A stretch of 64,000 nucleotides of DNA from Sphingobacterium bovisgrunnientis (GTDB lineage: Bacteria > Bacteroidota > Bacteroidia > Sphingobacteriales > Sphingobacteriaceae), in contig NZ_WUQY01000016.1 of NCBI RefSeq assembly GCF_009829085.1, forward strand, positions 19,103 through 83,102, in the 5' to 3' direction. Both the position numbers and the translations under genes were made by a program. The notes below the pieces were generated by a model that was not told the DNA's origin, ran no database searches, and saw only the letters and a list, made by a program, of their open reading frames with translations. This document shows positions 55,098 to 63,480 of the stretch, piece after piece (positions within the stretch are counted from its first letter, which is position 1; each line of letters begins with the position of its first letter).

Positions 55098-56948
55098 ATG
55101 AAGAAAAAAAGCATCTCACTTATAATATGGCTGATGTCAATTGCCTTACTTGGCGTAATGGCGATGCAATATTATTTTATCCGTGAAACATATTATCAAG
55201 AATCTCAGCTTTTTGACGAAAAAGTAAATACTTCTTTGTCTAAGGTCGCTTCGGAAATCGAAAAAACAGAGATACAAGATTCATACAAAACGCAGGGTAG
55301 AATAAATCGAGATAAATATATTGCTGAGCAGAAAAAACAACAAAAACTAGCTCAACAGGTAAGTATTCAAGAAGAAATCGACAGGCTACGCACTAAACAA
55401 CAACAGAATTACGAAAAATTTAAGGAAGCCGATGAAGAACTGAAATCGAGGTATCCAAATGTTACACCTATTGACAATTGGTTTTTTGAAACTTATTATA
55501 AAAACAAACAGAACCGTAAATTTATTCAGATTCGCTTGGAGCAAGAGCCTATAATAGGAACAACACTTGCCAACACCTACGTAATCGTCTCAGCAACCCG
55601 AGAGATGCCAAGAGTTGCTGCAAAAGATGATTCTGTTCGATATGTTATTTCAGAATTTGATTTATTAACGGGTTTTGTAAATTGGTACCAGATAGCTACG
55701 CTGCCTCCAAAAGAGGACGAAAAAATAAATTTACGTATTAACAATTTACTTAGCCAATTAGATCGTATTCGTGAAGATTTGCTCGCCGAATCCAATCCTG
55801 TTACACTGTTTGATACAGTTGCCATCCTCAGTGGAAAGAAAGCTAGTGTAGTAGAAGATTATGCAATGAGCGTACAGTTAGCCAATCGTCCATTGCACAA
55901 AAGAATAAATACGCGTCGCGTGCAACAATTGATTCAGCAAGAACTCGGTAGTAGAGACATTCATTCGCCATTCAACATGGAGATTCGCGACCATTTCAAG
56001 TTGATTTATCAAACTTCAGACCCTCAAACATTATTGGAGCCAGAAAAGTTGACACGCTATACTACCGATTTATTTAAAGGTGATATTGGAGAGTCTCGCG
56101 GTCGTCTTTCAATATATTTTCCGAATAAGAAAAATATAATTGCGCAAAACATCAGCTACTTGATGCTGCCAACTATTGCATTATTTGCACTCTTAGTCGG
56201 CTGTTTTGCCTATACATTGAGTATTATTTTCAGACAGAAAAAAATATCGGAGATGAAGACAGATTTCATCAACAATATGACACATGAGTTTAAAACGCCT
56301 GTAGCCACGATAATGATTGCGAGCGAATCGCTGCGAGATCCTGAAATTTCTGCCGATGATAAGCGCGTAAACAAATTGGCAAATATTATTTATGATGAGA
56401 ATGTACGTTTAGGAAATCATATCGAACGTGTTCTTAATATTGCCAAGCTGGAGAAAGAAGATCTGAAAATCGAGAAAACAGATGTGTATTTGAATAGTAT
56501 AGTAGAAGATGTATTAGATAGTATGCACCTACAAGTGGATAAAGCTAATGGCACTCTCACTAAAGAACTCTTTGCTAAACACGATCTCGTAATTGGTGAT
56601 GAATTGCATCTATCCAATGTAATGTTTAATTTAGTTGATAATGCGATCAAATACAGCCCAAATTCACCAGAAATATCTGTTAAAACATACAATTCAAATA
56701 ATAAGATCATAGTATCAGTGACAGACAAGGGCATGGGAATGACAAAGGATCAAGCAGAAAAAATATTTGATCAATTTTATAGAATACCTACCGGAAATGT
56801 ACACAATGTAAAAGGTTTCGGCCTTGGATTAAGTTATGTGAATGATATTATCAAACGTTTCGACGGTAAAATAACAGTTAGAAGTGAAAAAGACAAAGGC
56901 ACAACTTTTGAGGTAGTATTACCACTGAAAAAGTCGTCAAAAAAATAG
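55098..56948 (+). CDS. Sensor histidine kinase of a two-component system
   Basis: A 616-residue membrane kinase. TM1 is at about 6-26, a periplasmic sensor region of about 325 residues contains an early coiled-coil stretch (about 75-120), and TM2 is at about 352-378 (LPTIALFALLVGCFAYTLSI). The HisKA domain has the phosphoacceptor H396 in NNMTHEFKTPVATI; the ATPase domain has NVMFNLVDNAIKYS, DKGMGMTKDQAEKIFDQFYR and GFGLGLSYVNDI. There is no HAMP domain. It pairs with the OmpR-type regulator 12 bases downstream. The layout resembles RprX of Bacteroides, but orthology is not shown. Confidence 0.93.
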   Translation: MKKKSISLIIWLMSIALLGVMAMQYYFIRETYYQESQLFDEKVNTSLSKVASEIEKTEIQDSYKTQGRINRDKYIAEQKKQQKLAQQVSIQEEIDRLRTKQQQNYEKFKEADEELKSRYPNVTPIDNWFFETYYKNKQNRKFIQIRLEQEPIIGTTLANTYVIVSATREMPRVAAKDDSVRYVISEFDLLTGFVNWYQIATLPPKEDEKINLRINNLLSQLDRIREDLLAESNPVTLFDTVAILSGKKASVVEDYAMSVQLANRPLHKRINTRRVQQLIQQELGSRDIHSPFNMEIRDHFKLIYQTSDPQTLLEPEKLTRYTTDLFKGDIGESRGRLSIYFPNKKNIIAQNISYLMLPTIALFALLVGCFAYTLSIIFRQKKISEMKTDFINNMTHEFKTPVATIMIASESLRDPEISADDKRVNKLANIIYDENVRLGNHIERVLNIAKLEKEDLKIEKTDVYLNSIVEDVLDSMHLQVDKANGTLTKELFAKHDLVIGDELHLSNVMFNLVDNAIKYSPNSPEISVKTYNSNNKIIVSVTDKGMGMTKDQAEKIFDQFYRIPTGNVHNVKGFGLGLSYVNDIIKRFDGKITVRSEKDKGTTFEVVLPLKKSSKK

Positions 56949-56960
56949 ATAAGTATACAT

Positions 56961-57647
56961 ATGCAGAAAATATTATTAGCAGAAGATGACCCAAATCTTG
57001 GTGAATTACTAAAAGATTACCTGGAATTAAAAGGGAAATTTGATGTCACACTATCTACTGATGGTGAAAAAGCAATTGAAGAGTTTAAAAAAAGTGAATT
57101 TGATCTTTGCATCTTTGATGTGATGATGCCCAAAAAAGATGGATTTACTTTAGGCAAAGAGGTGCGCAAAATTAATAGTACAATTCCAATCATTTTTGCA
57201 ACAGCAAAAGGTATGATGGAAGACAAAACGCAAGCCTTCGAATTGGGGGGGGATGATTATATCACCAAACCTTTCCGTGTAGAGGAATTATTATTGCGCA
57301 TACACGCTTTATTGAAGAGAGCTTCAAAAGATAAGGAAGAAGAATTGGCTGATAAGTTTGAAATTGGCAACTATTTCTTTGATTACACCAGCCAAATCAT
57401 TACATACAAAGGCCAACAGCAAAAACTCTCTACAAAAGAAGCGGAACTTCTTCGTTTACTTTGCCTAAAGAAAAATGATGTCCTTACGCGTGAAGAAGCA
57501 TTGAAAAAGATTTGGCACGATGATAATTACTTCACAGGCAGAAGTATGGATGTGTTTTTAAGCAAGCTTCGCAAATATTTGAAGGAAGACGCTAGTGTGG
57601 AAATTGTAAATGTCCACGGTAGAGGATATAAGCTACTAGTTAGTTAA
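56961..57647 (+). CDS. OmpR/PhoB family response regulator
   Basis: A 228-residue regulator. The receiver domain (1-120) has the acidic pair in LLAEDDPNLGELL, phosphoacceptor Asp53 in LCIFDVMMPKKDGF, and Lys in DDYITKPFRVEELL. The winged-helix DNA-binding domain (about 132-226) has KLSTKEAELLRLLCLKKNDV and SMDVFLSKLRKYLKEDASVE. It is the partner of the upstream kinase. A G run of six at 57246-57251 lies in the coding sequence without breaking the frame. A very strong terminator follows. Confidence 0.95.
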   Translation: MQKILLAEDDPNLGELLKDYLELKGKFDVTLSTDGEKAIEEFKKSEFDLCIFDVMMPKKDGFTLGKEVRKINSTIPIIFATAKGMMEDKTQAFELGGDDYITKPFRVEELLLRIHALLKRASKDKEEELADKFEIGNYFFDYTSQIITYKGQQQKLSTKEAELLRLLCLKKNDVLTREEALKKIWHDDNYFTGRSMDVFLSKLRKYLKEDASVEIVNVHGRGYKLLVS

Positions 57648-57693
57648 ATAGCAAAACGGTCTGAAAATAAATTTTCAGACCGTTTTGCTATTT
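57646..57693 (+). terminator. Strong terminator after the response regulator
   Basis: A perfect 23-bp inverted repeat (57646-57668 with 57671-57693) with a two-base centre. Its left arm begins at the stop codon. It is likely to work in both directions. Confidence 0.85.
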
Positions 57694-57872
57694 AATTAGA
57701 GTATATATAAAATACTCTCCATTAAAGCTAAAAATTATTTGCAAGCTTTAATCTCAATTCATCACGCTGAATTAAAAGCTATTACTGTAATAGTCTACTA
57801 GATCTATCAATTTTATTCACTAGTTTTTAATAAAAATTTTGATGCTATTGGAAAATTACATATTTTAGCACC

Positions 57873-57976
57873 GCTTATAGAGAAAGGCTGAGGGACTGGA
57901 CCCGAAGAAGCCTTAGCAACCTGTCACTGGACAAGGTGCTACATTCTACCCGAACTAACGATAGGGACAGATAAGC
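57873..57976 (+). promoter_or_regulatory. SAM-I (S-box) riboswitch upstream of metE
   Basis: The S-box core GAGGGACTGGACCCGAAGAA, then GCCTTAGCAACC, is clear. The closing P1 helix is GCTTAT (57873-57878) with ATAAGC (57971-57976), P2 is GGC/GCC around the core, and the later part has the P3 hairpin CACTGGACAAGGTG and the P4 hairpin. S-box RNAs bind S-adenosylmethionine and turn off methionine genes when it is high. The spacer to metE has no strong T run, so control may be at translation or through another pairing (see findings). Confidence 0.9.
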
Positions 57977-58048
57977 TGAGATCACTAATTCCAAGTGGCC
58001 TTCTCTTAGCAAGAAACAAAGAATTTTTAATTTATTAAGGAACATTAT

Positions 58049-60364
58049 ATGTTACTAACTAACAATCTAGGCTACCCACGTGTGGGACCTTTCCGTGAAT
58101 TGAAGAAAGCTAATGAAGCGTATTGGGCTAAGAAAATTTCTGCGGAAGAATTATTAAAAGCTGCGAAAGAAATTCGTGAAAACAACTGGAAAACTCAAAA
58201 AGATGCTGGAATTGATTTAATTCCTTCGAATGATTTTTCTTTTTACGATCAAGTATTAGACTTATCATTAACTGTAGGCGCAATTCCTGCGCGTTACCAA
58301 TCTTTATTGGACAAAATCGATAACAACTACAGTTTAGATTTATACTTTGCTATGGCACGTGGTTTCCAACAAGACGGAATCGATGTGACTGCATCCGAAA
58401 TGACGAAATGGTTTGACACGAACTACCACTACATGGTGCCTGAGTTCACGAAAGATCAAACTTTCAAATTAACATCTGAAAAATTCTTAAACGAATATAA
58501 CGAGGCTAAAGCTGCTGGTATCGAAACTAAACCAGTTGTTATTGGCCCAATCACTTACTTATTAATTGGTAAAGAAAAAGAAGCTGGTTTTGACCGTATT
58601 GATTTGATCGACCGTTTATTGCCAGTTTACGAAGAGATTATCTCTAAACTAGCTGACGCTGGTGCACAATACATCCAAATTGATGAGCCTTATTTGGCAT
58701 TGGATATTGATGCTAAAGTAAAAGCATTATATACTACGGTATTCGAAAAATTAAATGCTGCGGCTAAAGGCACTAAATTGATCGCTACTACGTACTTCGA
58801 AGCGTTAAAAGACAACGAAGATTTAGCGGTTAGTTTACCTGTACACACTTTACACTTAGATTTAGTTCGCGGTGAAAACCAATTGGATACTGTTTTAGCA
58901 AAAGTTCCTGCTTCGTTAACACTTTCATTAGGTGTTGTTGAAGGTCGTAACATTTGGAAAAATGACTACGAAAAATCTTTAGCTAAAATCCAACAAGCTG
59001 TTGCTGCTTTAGGCAAAGACAGAGTATGGGTCGGTACTTCTTCTTCATTATTACACGTTCCTTTTGATTTGGACAGTGAGAAAAACGAAGAAACTCTTCC
59101 TGCTGAGGTTAAAAACTGGTTAGCATTCGCTAAGCAAAAATTAGCCGAAGTTAAAGATCTAGCAGTATTAGCTGAAGGCGAAGTAGATGCTGCAACTGCA
59201 GAGCGTTACGAAGCAAACAAAGCTGCTGCTGAAAGCCGTCGTACTTCTCCATTGATCCACAAACCTGAAGTAAAAACTCGCGTAAGTAACATTACTGACG
59301 AAGACGCAAAACGTACTTCTCCTTTTGAGGCACGTAAAGCTGCGCAAAAAGCTAAATTTGGTTTACCTGATTTTGCGACTACGACAATCGGTTCATTCCC
59401 ACAAACGAAAGATGTTCGTAAATGGAGAGCTGACTTGAAAAAAGGTGTTATCACGCAAGAAGAGTACGATAAAGCTATCGCTGAAGAAACTGAAAGCGTT
59501 ATCCGTTTGCAAGAGAACTTAGATATCGACGTATTAGTACACGGTGAGTTCGAACGTAACGACATGGTGGAATATTTCGGTGAGCAATTAGCAGGTTACG
59601 CATTTACACAATACGGATGGGTACAATCTTACGGTTCTCGTTGTGTGAAACCTCCAGTTATTTATGGTGATGTTTACCGTCCAGAAGATATGACTGTTCG
59701 TTGGTCATCATACGCACAATCACTGACTGACCGTCCTGTAAAAGGTATGTTGACTGGTCCTGTTACGATCTTACAATGGTCTTTCGTACGTAACGATCAA
59801 CCTCGTGAAACGACAACTTATCAAATTGCTTTAGCTATCTTAGATGAAGTTCAAGCTTTAGAAAAAGCAGGTATCAAAATTATTCAAATTGATGAGCCAG
59901 CTATCCGTGAAGGTTTACCATTACGTCAAGCTGACCAGCAAAAATATTTAGACTGGGCTGTACGTGCATTCCGTGTTTCTTCTTCAAATGTAGAAGATGA
60001 TACGCAGATCCACACGCACATGTGTTACTCAGAATTCAACAATGTGATCAAAGATATCGCTGCGATGGATGCTGACGTAATCACTATCGAGACTTCACGT
60101 TCACAAATGAAGTTGTTGAATGCTTTCGCTGGCGAATTCAAATACCCTAACGATATCGGCCCAGGTGTATATGATATTCACTCACCACGTGTACCAAGTA
60201 AAGAAGAAATGATTGACTTGTTGCGCAAAGCGAAAGATGTAGTTCCTGCATCTCAACTTTGGGTAAACCCTGACTGTGGTTTGAAAACTCGTGCTTGGCC
60301 AGAAACTAAAGCTGCATTAGAAGCAATGGTAGAAGCTGCTAAAGTATTGAGAGCTGAAGCATAA
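58049..60364 (+). CDS. metE: Cobalamin-independent methionine synthase
   Basis: A 771-residue two-barrel enzyme that methylates homocysteine with 5-methyltetrahydropteroyl-tri-L-glutamate. The N-terminal barrel starts NNLGYPRVGPFRELKKANEA; the C-terminal barrel has TTIGSFPQTKDVRKWR, VHGEFERNDMVEYFGEQL and all four zinc ligands, H657 and C659 (HTHMCYSEF), E681 (TIETSRS) and C743 (NPDCGLKTR). A purine-rich AAGGAAC lies 8 bases before the ATG. It is controlled by the SAM-I riboswitch upstream and ends in a terminator. Confidence 0.97.
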   Translation: MLLTNNLGYPRVGPFRELKKANEAYWAKKISAEELLKAAKEIRENNWKTQKDAGIDLIPSNDFSFYDQVLDLSLTVGAIPARYQSLLDKIDNNYSLDLYFAMARGFQQDGIDVTASEMTKWFDTNYHYMVPEFTKDQTFKLTSEKFLNEYNEAKAAGIETKPVVIGPITYLLIGKEKEAGFDRIDLIDRLLPVYEEIISKLADAGAQYIQIDEPYLALDIDAKVKALYTTVFEKLNAAAKGTKLIATTYFEALKDNEDLAVSLPVHTLHLDLVRGENQLDTVLAKVPASLTLSLGVVEGRNIWKNDYEKSLAKIQQAVAALGKDRVWVGTSSSLLHVPFDLDSEKNEETLPAEVKNWLAFAKQKLAEVKDLAVLAEGEVDAATAERYEANKAAAESRRTSPLIHKPEVKTRVSNITDEDAKRTSPFEARKAAQKAKFGLPDFATTTIGSFPQTKDVRKWRADLKKGVITQEEYDKAIAEETESVIRLQENLDIDVLVHGEFERNDMVEYFGEQLAGYAFTQYGWVQSYGSRCVKPPVIYGDVYRPEDMTVRWSSYAQSLTDRPVKGMLTGPVTILQWSFVRNDQPRETTTYQIALAILDEVQALEKAGIKIIQIDEPAIREGLPLRQADQQKYLDWAVRAFRVSSSNVEDDTQIHTHMCYSEFNNVIKDIAAMDADVITIETSRSQMKLLNAFAGEFKYPNDIGPGVYDIHSPRVPSKEEMIDLLRKAKDVVPASQLWVNPDCGLKTRAWPETKAALEAMVEAAKVLRAEA

Positions 60365-60393
60365 TTTCAGAACTAGTATTATTAAATAAATTA

Positions 60394-60429
60394 AACCTCT
60401 CGCGATGTCAAATTGCGGGAGGTTTTTTG
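60394..60429 (+). terminator. Terminator after metE
   Basis: AACCTCTCGC pairs with GCGGGAGGTT (10 bp with one G-T, 11-base loop), followed by TTTTTTG. Confidence 0.85.
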
Positions 60430-60636
60430 TTAAATCACATTATTTCACACAATTGTCGTATTATTGGACTTCCCCACCCATTATTAATTATAAAATACAT
60501 TCCATTTCTCAATCTTTGGATAAAATATATCGTAACATTGATATGGACTTTTTATAATTTATACAAACTAAATAAAATCGAAAGCATTCAAACAACCTAG
60601 CCTTTAACTTGTTCTACAATAAAACACATATCAATT

Positions 60637-60813
60637 ATGAAAAGAATAGGTTTATTAGCAGCAATATTATCCACTATCACATTACTTTCAAGTTGTGAGG
60701 TAATCGGAGGAATATTCAAAGCCGGCATGTGGTCTGGTATTATAATCGTAGTTATTGTAATTGCGCTGATTATTTGGTTGATATCAAAATTTATGGGTGG
60801 AAATCGCGGATAG
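60637..60813 (+). CDS. Small lipoprotein with one membrane helix (58 residues)
   Basis: An ORF of 58 codons. A signal sequence with lipobox LLSSC (Cys20) is followed by EVIGGIFKAGMWSG and a single strongly hydrophobic helix (about 35-52, GIIIVVIVIALIIWLISKF) ending in GGNRG. Short proteins of this pattern (SSCE-x-x-GGIFKAG plus one helix) are widespread in Bacteroidota and are often mislabelled phosphatidate cytidylyltransferase; that name is not supported by the sequence. It stands alone, 272 bases after metE and before a terminator. Role unknown, perhaps envelope-associated. Confidence 0.8.
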   Translation: MKRIGLLAAILSTITLLSSCEVIGGIFKAGMWSGIIIVVIVIALIIWLISKFMGGNRG

Positions 60814-60829
60814 TATCCTCATAATATGC

Positions 60830-60866
60830 AATAAGTCTCTTAATATTTTAATGTAAGAGACTTATT
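60830..60866. terminator. Bidirectional terminator after the small lipoprotein
   Basis: AATAAGTCTCTTA pairs perfectly with TAAGAGACTTATT (13 bp, 11-base loop) between two convergent genes, with T runs on both sides. Confidence 0.8.
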
Positions 60867-60874
60867 CGATTTTA

Positions 60875-61366
60875 TTACTTTGTATTTTTTTTACCCATCT
60901 TCTTTTTCAAACGACTTCTTATTGAACTCAAATCAACATCCAGTTCTACAGGAATGATTTGTTTATTCAATAGTTTTAATGTCTTCAAAGCAGACTTATA
61001 ATTCAATTTTTTCTCAAATAGTAATACTTTTTTGTATAAAATTTCACTCTTATTAATTCCTTTGAGAGTCAATGCAAAATCAATTGTCTTTTCTGCACTC
61101 TCAAATTCCTCCAAATCAGTAAGTAATTGAATATAATGAGGATATATTTCTATAGCGTAAACATTATGTGTCAAAGCATCCAAAAAGTAATTTCTTGCTT
61201 GTTCAAAATTCTTTAATTGTTCTGCATATATCCTCCCCATTAGACACAGCGCCATGGTATTTGATCCTTCGTATGATAAAGCATAAGAAAGTGATTCCAA
61301 AGTTTCTTCTAAATAGTATGGGTAATTATCTAGTGCCTTAAGCACGTACTTATCTCCAATATTCAT
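60875..61366 (-). CDS. TPR-like repeat protein of unknown function
   Basis: A 163-residue all-helical protein from ATG 61366. Three or four helix pairs show TPR spacing: YYLEETLESLSYALSYEGSN, ALCLMGRIYAEQLKNFEQAR, EIYPHYIQLLTDLEEFESAE and EILYKKVLLFEKKLNYKSAL. The C-terminus is basic (RSRLKKKMGKKNTK). The frame extends 25 codons further up, but those residues are not repeat-like. TPR proteins usually mediate protein contacts; no partner is evident. Divergent from the frameshifted ORF at 61426. Confidence 0.65.
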   Translation of the reverse strand: MNIGDKYVLKALDNYPYYLEETLESLSYALSYEGSNTMALCLMGRIYAEQLKNFEQARNYFLDALTHNVYAIEIYPHYIQLLTDLEEFESAEKTIDFALTLKGINKSEILYKKVLLFEKKLNYKSALKTLKLLNKQIIPVELDVDLSSIRSRLKKKMGKKNTK

Positions 61367-61425
61367 ATATAAATTTATTTTACATGCAGTATAATTGCAT
61401 ATACCTAAATAGCATACCCACTTGT

Positions 61426-61676
61426 ATGCGTAAAAATCCACAAGAATTCAACCTTGTTGAATTCGCTAATCACATGAAAATGGAAAATAATAAGAGAAGG
61501 AGGTATTATCCAGAAGAATATTTCCCCATGCTTTCGCTGTAGTTGCACTCGGAATATCTGAAAACAAAAACATATTCTTCTATTTAAAATGGTTAACACT
61601 TTTATTATCAGCATCAAAACAACAAAATATTTCTGAGAAATCAAAATACATTGATAATCCTAAATTTTTTCTGTAA
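61426..61676 (+). pseudogene. Small frameshifted ORF of unknown family
   Basis: Two adjoining frames read like one protein of about 83 residues. Frame one from ATG 61426 gives KNPQEFNLVEFANHMKMEN, then RRRYYPEEYFP, and stops at 61542. Shifting frame at the CCCC run at 61524-61527 continues as AFAVVALGISENKNIFFYLK, WLTLLLSASKQQNISEKS and stops at 61676. Amphipathic helices span the join. I do not recognise the family. It may be a decayed gene, a sequencing slip in the C run, or chance. Confidence 0.4.
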
Positions 61677-61710
61677 ATTATAATATAGTTGCAAATAACT
61701 AATAATTAAA

Positions 61711-62232
61711 ATGAAGAAGCTGATATTTTTTGTTGTAATCACATTGACTAGCCTAAATATTCAAGCCCAAGATGGATACCCCAAACCAACAGCCAAAGAC
61801 ATTTTATTTTACATTCAACACAATCGCGGAAAAAACACCTTTATTTACCAACCAAATTACACTTCAAACCTCCGACTTAACGACAAAGAACCCATAAAAA
61901 TAAGTCGACAATTATTTGATCAAAATGGGGAAATTAAGCCTTTGACAGGTATTCAACGACGCTATGCATATGGGATTAAAACAGAAAAATTAAGTGATAA
62001 TCATTACGAGATCACACTCGTCTCCTATCCTTCCCAAAAATTATATTTAAAGTTTGATACACAAAACAAACCATTTGTAGAAACTACTATTGCAGGAAAA
62101 TATATCCGTATTAATAATTTATTTATCTACTTGAAGGAGGGTTCAACAGGAATAAACATCGAAGCAGAATATATTTTGTTTTATGGGACAGATAAAAGTG
62201 GAAAACACATTTATTCTAAACTAATATTATAA
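61711..62232 (+). CDS. Secreted DUF4833-like protein
   Basis: A 173-residue protein with a signal peptide (cleavage near residue 19, IQAQ). The pattern DILFYIQHNRGKNTFIYQPN, then LTGIQRRYAYGIKTEKL, FVETTIAGKYIRINNLFIYL and a C-terminal beta strand fits my recollection of DUF4833, a beta-rich family of unknown function in Bacteroidota. It stands alone on the plus strand. The family label is the uncertain part; export is clear. Confidence 0.6.
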   Translation: MKKLIFFVVITLTSLNIQAQDGYPKPTAKDILFYIQHNRGKNTFIYQPNYTSNLRLNDKEPIKISRQLFDQNGEIKPLTGIQRRYAYGIKTEKLSDNHYEITLVSYPSQKLYLKFDTQNKPFVETTIAGKYIRINNLFIYLKEGSTGINIEAEYILFYGTDKSGKHIYSKLIL

Positions 62233-62272
62233 GTTTCATAATAGTTCAGGACAGCAAGTTCACACTTTTAAT

Positions 62273-62280
62273 TATCTTTG
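62273..62280 (+). promoter_or_regulatory. Promoter -7 box TATCTTTG of the alpha-hydroxy-acid dehydrogenase gene
   Basis: TATCTTTG matches TAnnTTTG, 18 bases before the ATG at 62299. No clear -33 TTTG at the usual distance. Confidence 0.5.
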
Positions 62281-62298
62281 CGACAAATAATTTAACCA

Positions 62299-63465
62299 AT
62301 GTCTGCAAAACCAATTTTTGAATATAATCGTCAATATCCTTCCGTTGCTGATTTAAGAAAAAAAGCAAAACAACGTATTCCTAAATTCGCATTTGATTAC
62401 CTAGATGGGGGTTGCAATGAGGAATTAAATCTCGTGCGCAATGAAAACGACTTCGATAATATATTGCTTAAACCGCAATATTTACGTGTAGGCGAAGAGA
62501 TTGATATGTCCGTCGAATTATTTGGACGCCGATACAGTGCACCTTTTGGTGTATCTCCTATTGGGCTTCAGGGATTAATGTGGCCTAATGCACCTGAGAT
62601 TCTTGCCAAAGCTGCGGCAAAACATGATATTCCTTACACGCTGAGTACCGTATCAACAAGTAGTATAGAACGCATTGCTGAAGTTTCTGATGGTAAAGCT
62701 TGGTTTCAATTATACCATCCTACAGAAAACAGGTTACGTGATGACATCTTAAATCGCCTTAAAGCTGTTGAGTGTCCGGTATTGGTCGTTCTTGTAGACG
62801 TTCCATCCTTTGGATTACGCTATAGAGAGATTAAAAGCGGATTGTCAATGCCTCCTAAAATGAATATTACGAATATTCTCCAGACGTTGATAAGACCTAC
62901 TTGGGGTATTCAGACATTGAAGCATGGTATTCCTTCTTTCGCGACGCTAAAACCTTACATGGAAAAAGGATTAGATATGGCACAACTGGGACAGTTTATG
63001 AACCGTACATTCACAGGGAAGGTAAATATGGAAAAAGTGAAAGCCATTCGTGATATTTGGAAAGGTCCATTGGTACTAAAAGGCATTGCGACAGAAGAAG
63101 ATATGGAAGCTTCGATCCAACTCGGAGTAGATGGTGTTATAGTTTCCAACCATGGCGGTAGACAGGTAGATGCTGGAGAGTCATCCATCGTGTCATTAAT
63201 GAAATTAGCATCCAACCCATCGTACAAGAGTAAGCTAAAAATCATGATGGATGGAGGGATTCGTTCGGGTGTAGACTTAGCAAGAGCACATGCCGTAGGA
63301 TCAGAATTCAACTTTATGGGACGTCCATTTATGTATGGCGTAGGTGCGTTAGGGGAAGAAGGTGGAGAACATACGATCAACATGTTTAAAGCGCATCTAT
63401 ACCAAGTCATGCAACAGCTCACTGTAGACAATATTCATCAGCTTCAAGATCGATTGATAAAATAA
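62299..63465 (+). CDS. FMN-dependent alpha-hydroxy-acid dehydrogenase (L-lactate dehydrogenase-like)
   Basis: A 388-residue TIM-barrel flavoprotein. Seen are SVADLRKKAKQRIPKFAFDY with YLDGG, APFGVSPIGLQGLMWP, TLSTVSTSSIERIAE, WFQLYHP, LVLKGIATEEDM, the catalytic His285 in SNHGGRQVDAGESS, and FMN-phosphate residues in MDGGIRSGVDLARAHAVGSE plus MGRPFMYG. The family oxidises L-lactate, glycolate or similar acids. No lactate permease or regulator is near, so the substrate is inferred from the closest common members. The queD gene follows after 15 bases. Confidence 0.9.
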   Translation: MSAKPIFEYNRQYPSVADLRKKAKQRIPKFAFDYLDGGCNEELNLVRNENDFDNILLKPQYLRVGEEIDMSVELFGRRYSAPFGVSPIGLQGLMWPNAPEILAKAAAKHDIPYTLSTVSTSSIERIAEVSDGKAWFQLYHPTENRLRDDILNRLKAVECPVLVVLVDVPSFGLRYREIKSGLSMPPKMNITNILQTLIRPTWGIQTLKHGIPSFATLKPYMEKGLDMAQLGQFMNRTFTGKVNMEKVKAIRDIWKGPLVLKGIATEEDMEASIQLGVDGVIVSNHGGRQVDAGESSIVSLMKLASNPSYKSKLKIMMDGGIRSGVDLARAHAVGSEFNFMGRPFMYGVGALGEEGGEHTINMFKAHLYQVMQQLTVDNIHQLQDRLIK

Positions 63466-63468
63466 CAT

Positions 63469-63476
63469 TATATTTG
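63469..63476 (+). promoter_or_regulatory. Promoter -7 box TATATTTG next to the queD start
   Basis: TATATTTG lies in the 15-base gap and ends 4 bases before the queD ATG, which suggests a separate leaderless transcript for queD. A -33 TTTG at the right distance is not clear. Confidence 0.45.
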
Positions 63477-63480
63477 TGCC

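Noticed and set aside
61405..61644. 79-codon minus-strand ORF opposite the frameshifted small ORF
   Set aside because: Hydrophobic random-looking translation; the plus-strand frames look more protein-like.
62955..63431. 158-codon ORF antisense to the alpha-hydroxy-acid dehydrogenase
   Set aside because: Lies wholly inside a clearly coding gene; shadow of its codon pattern.
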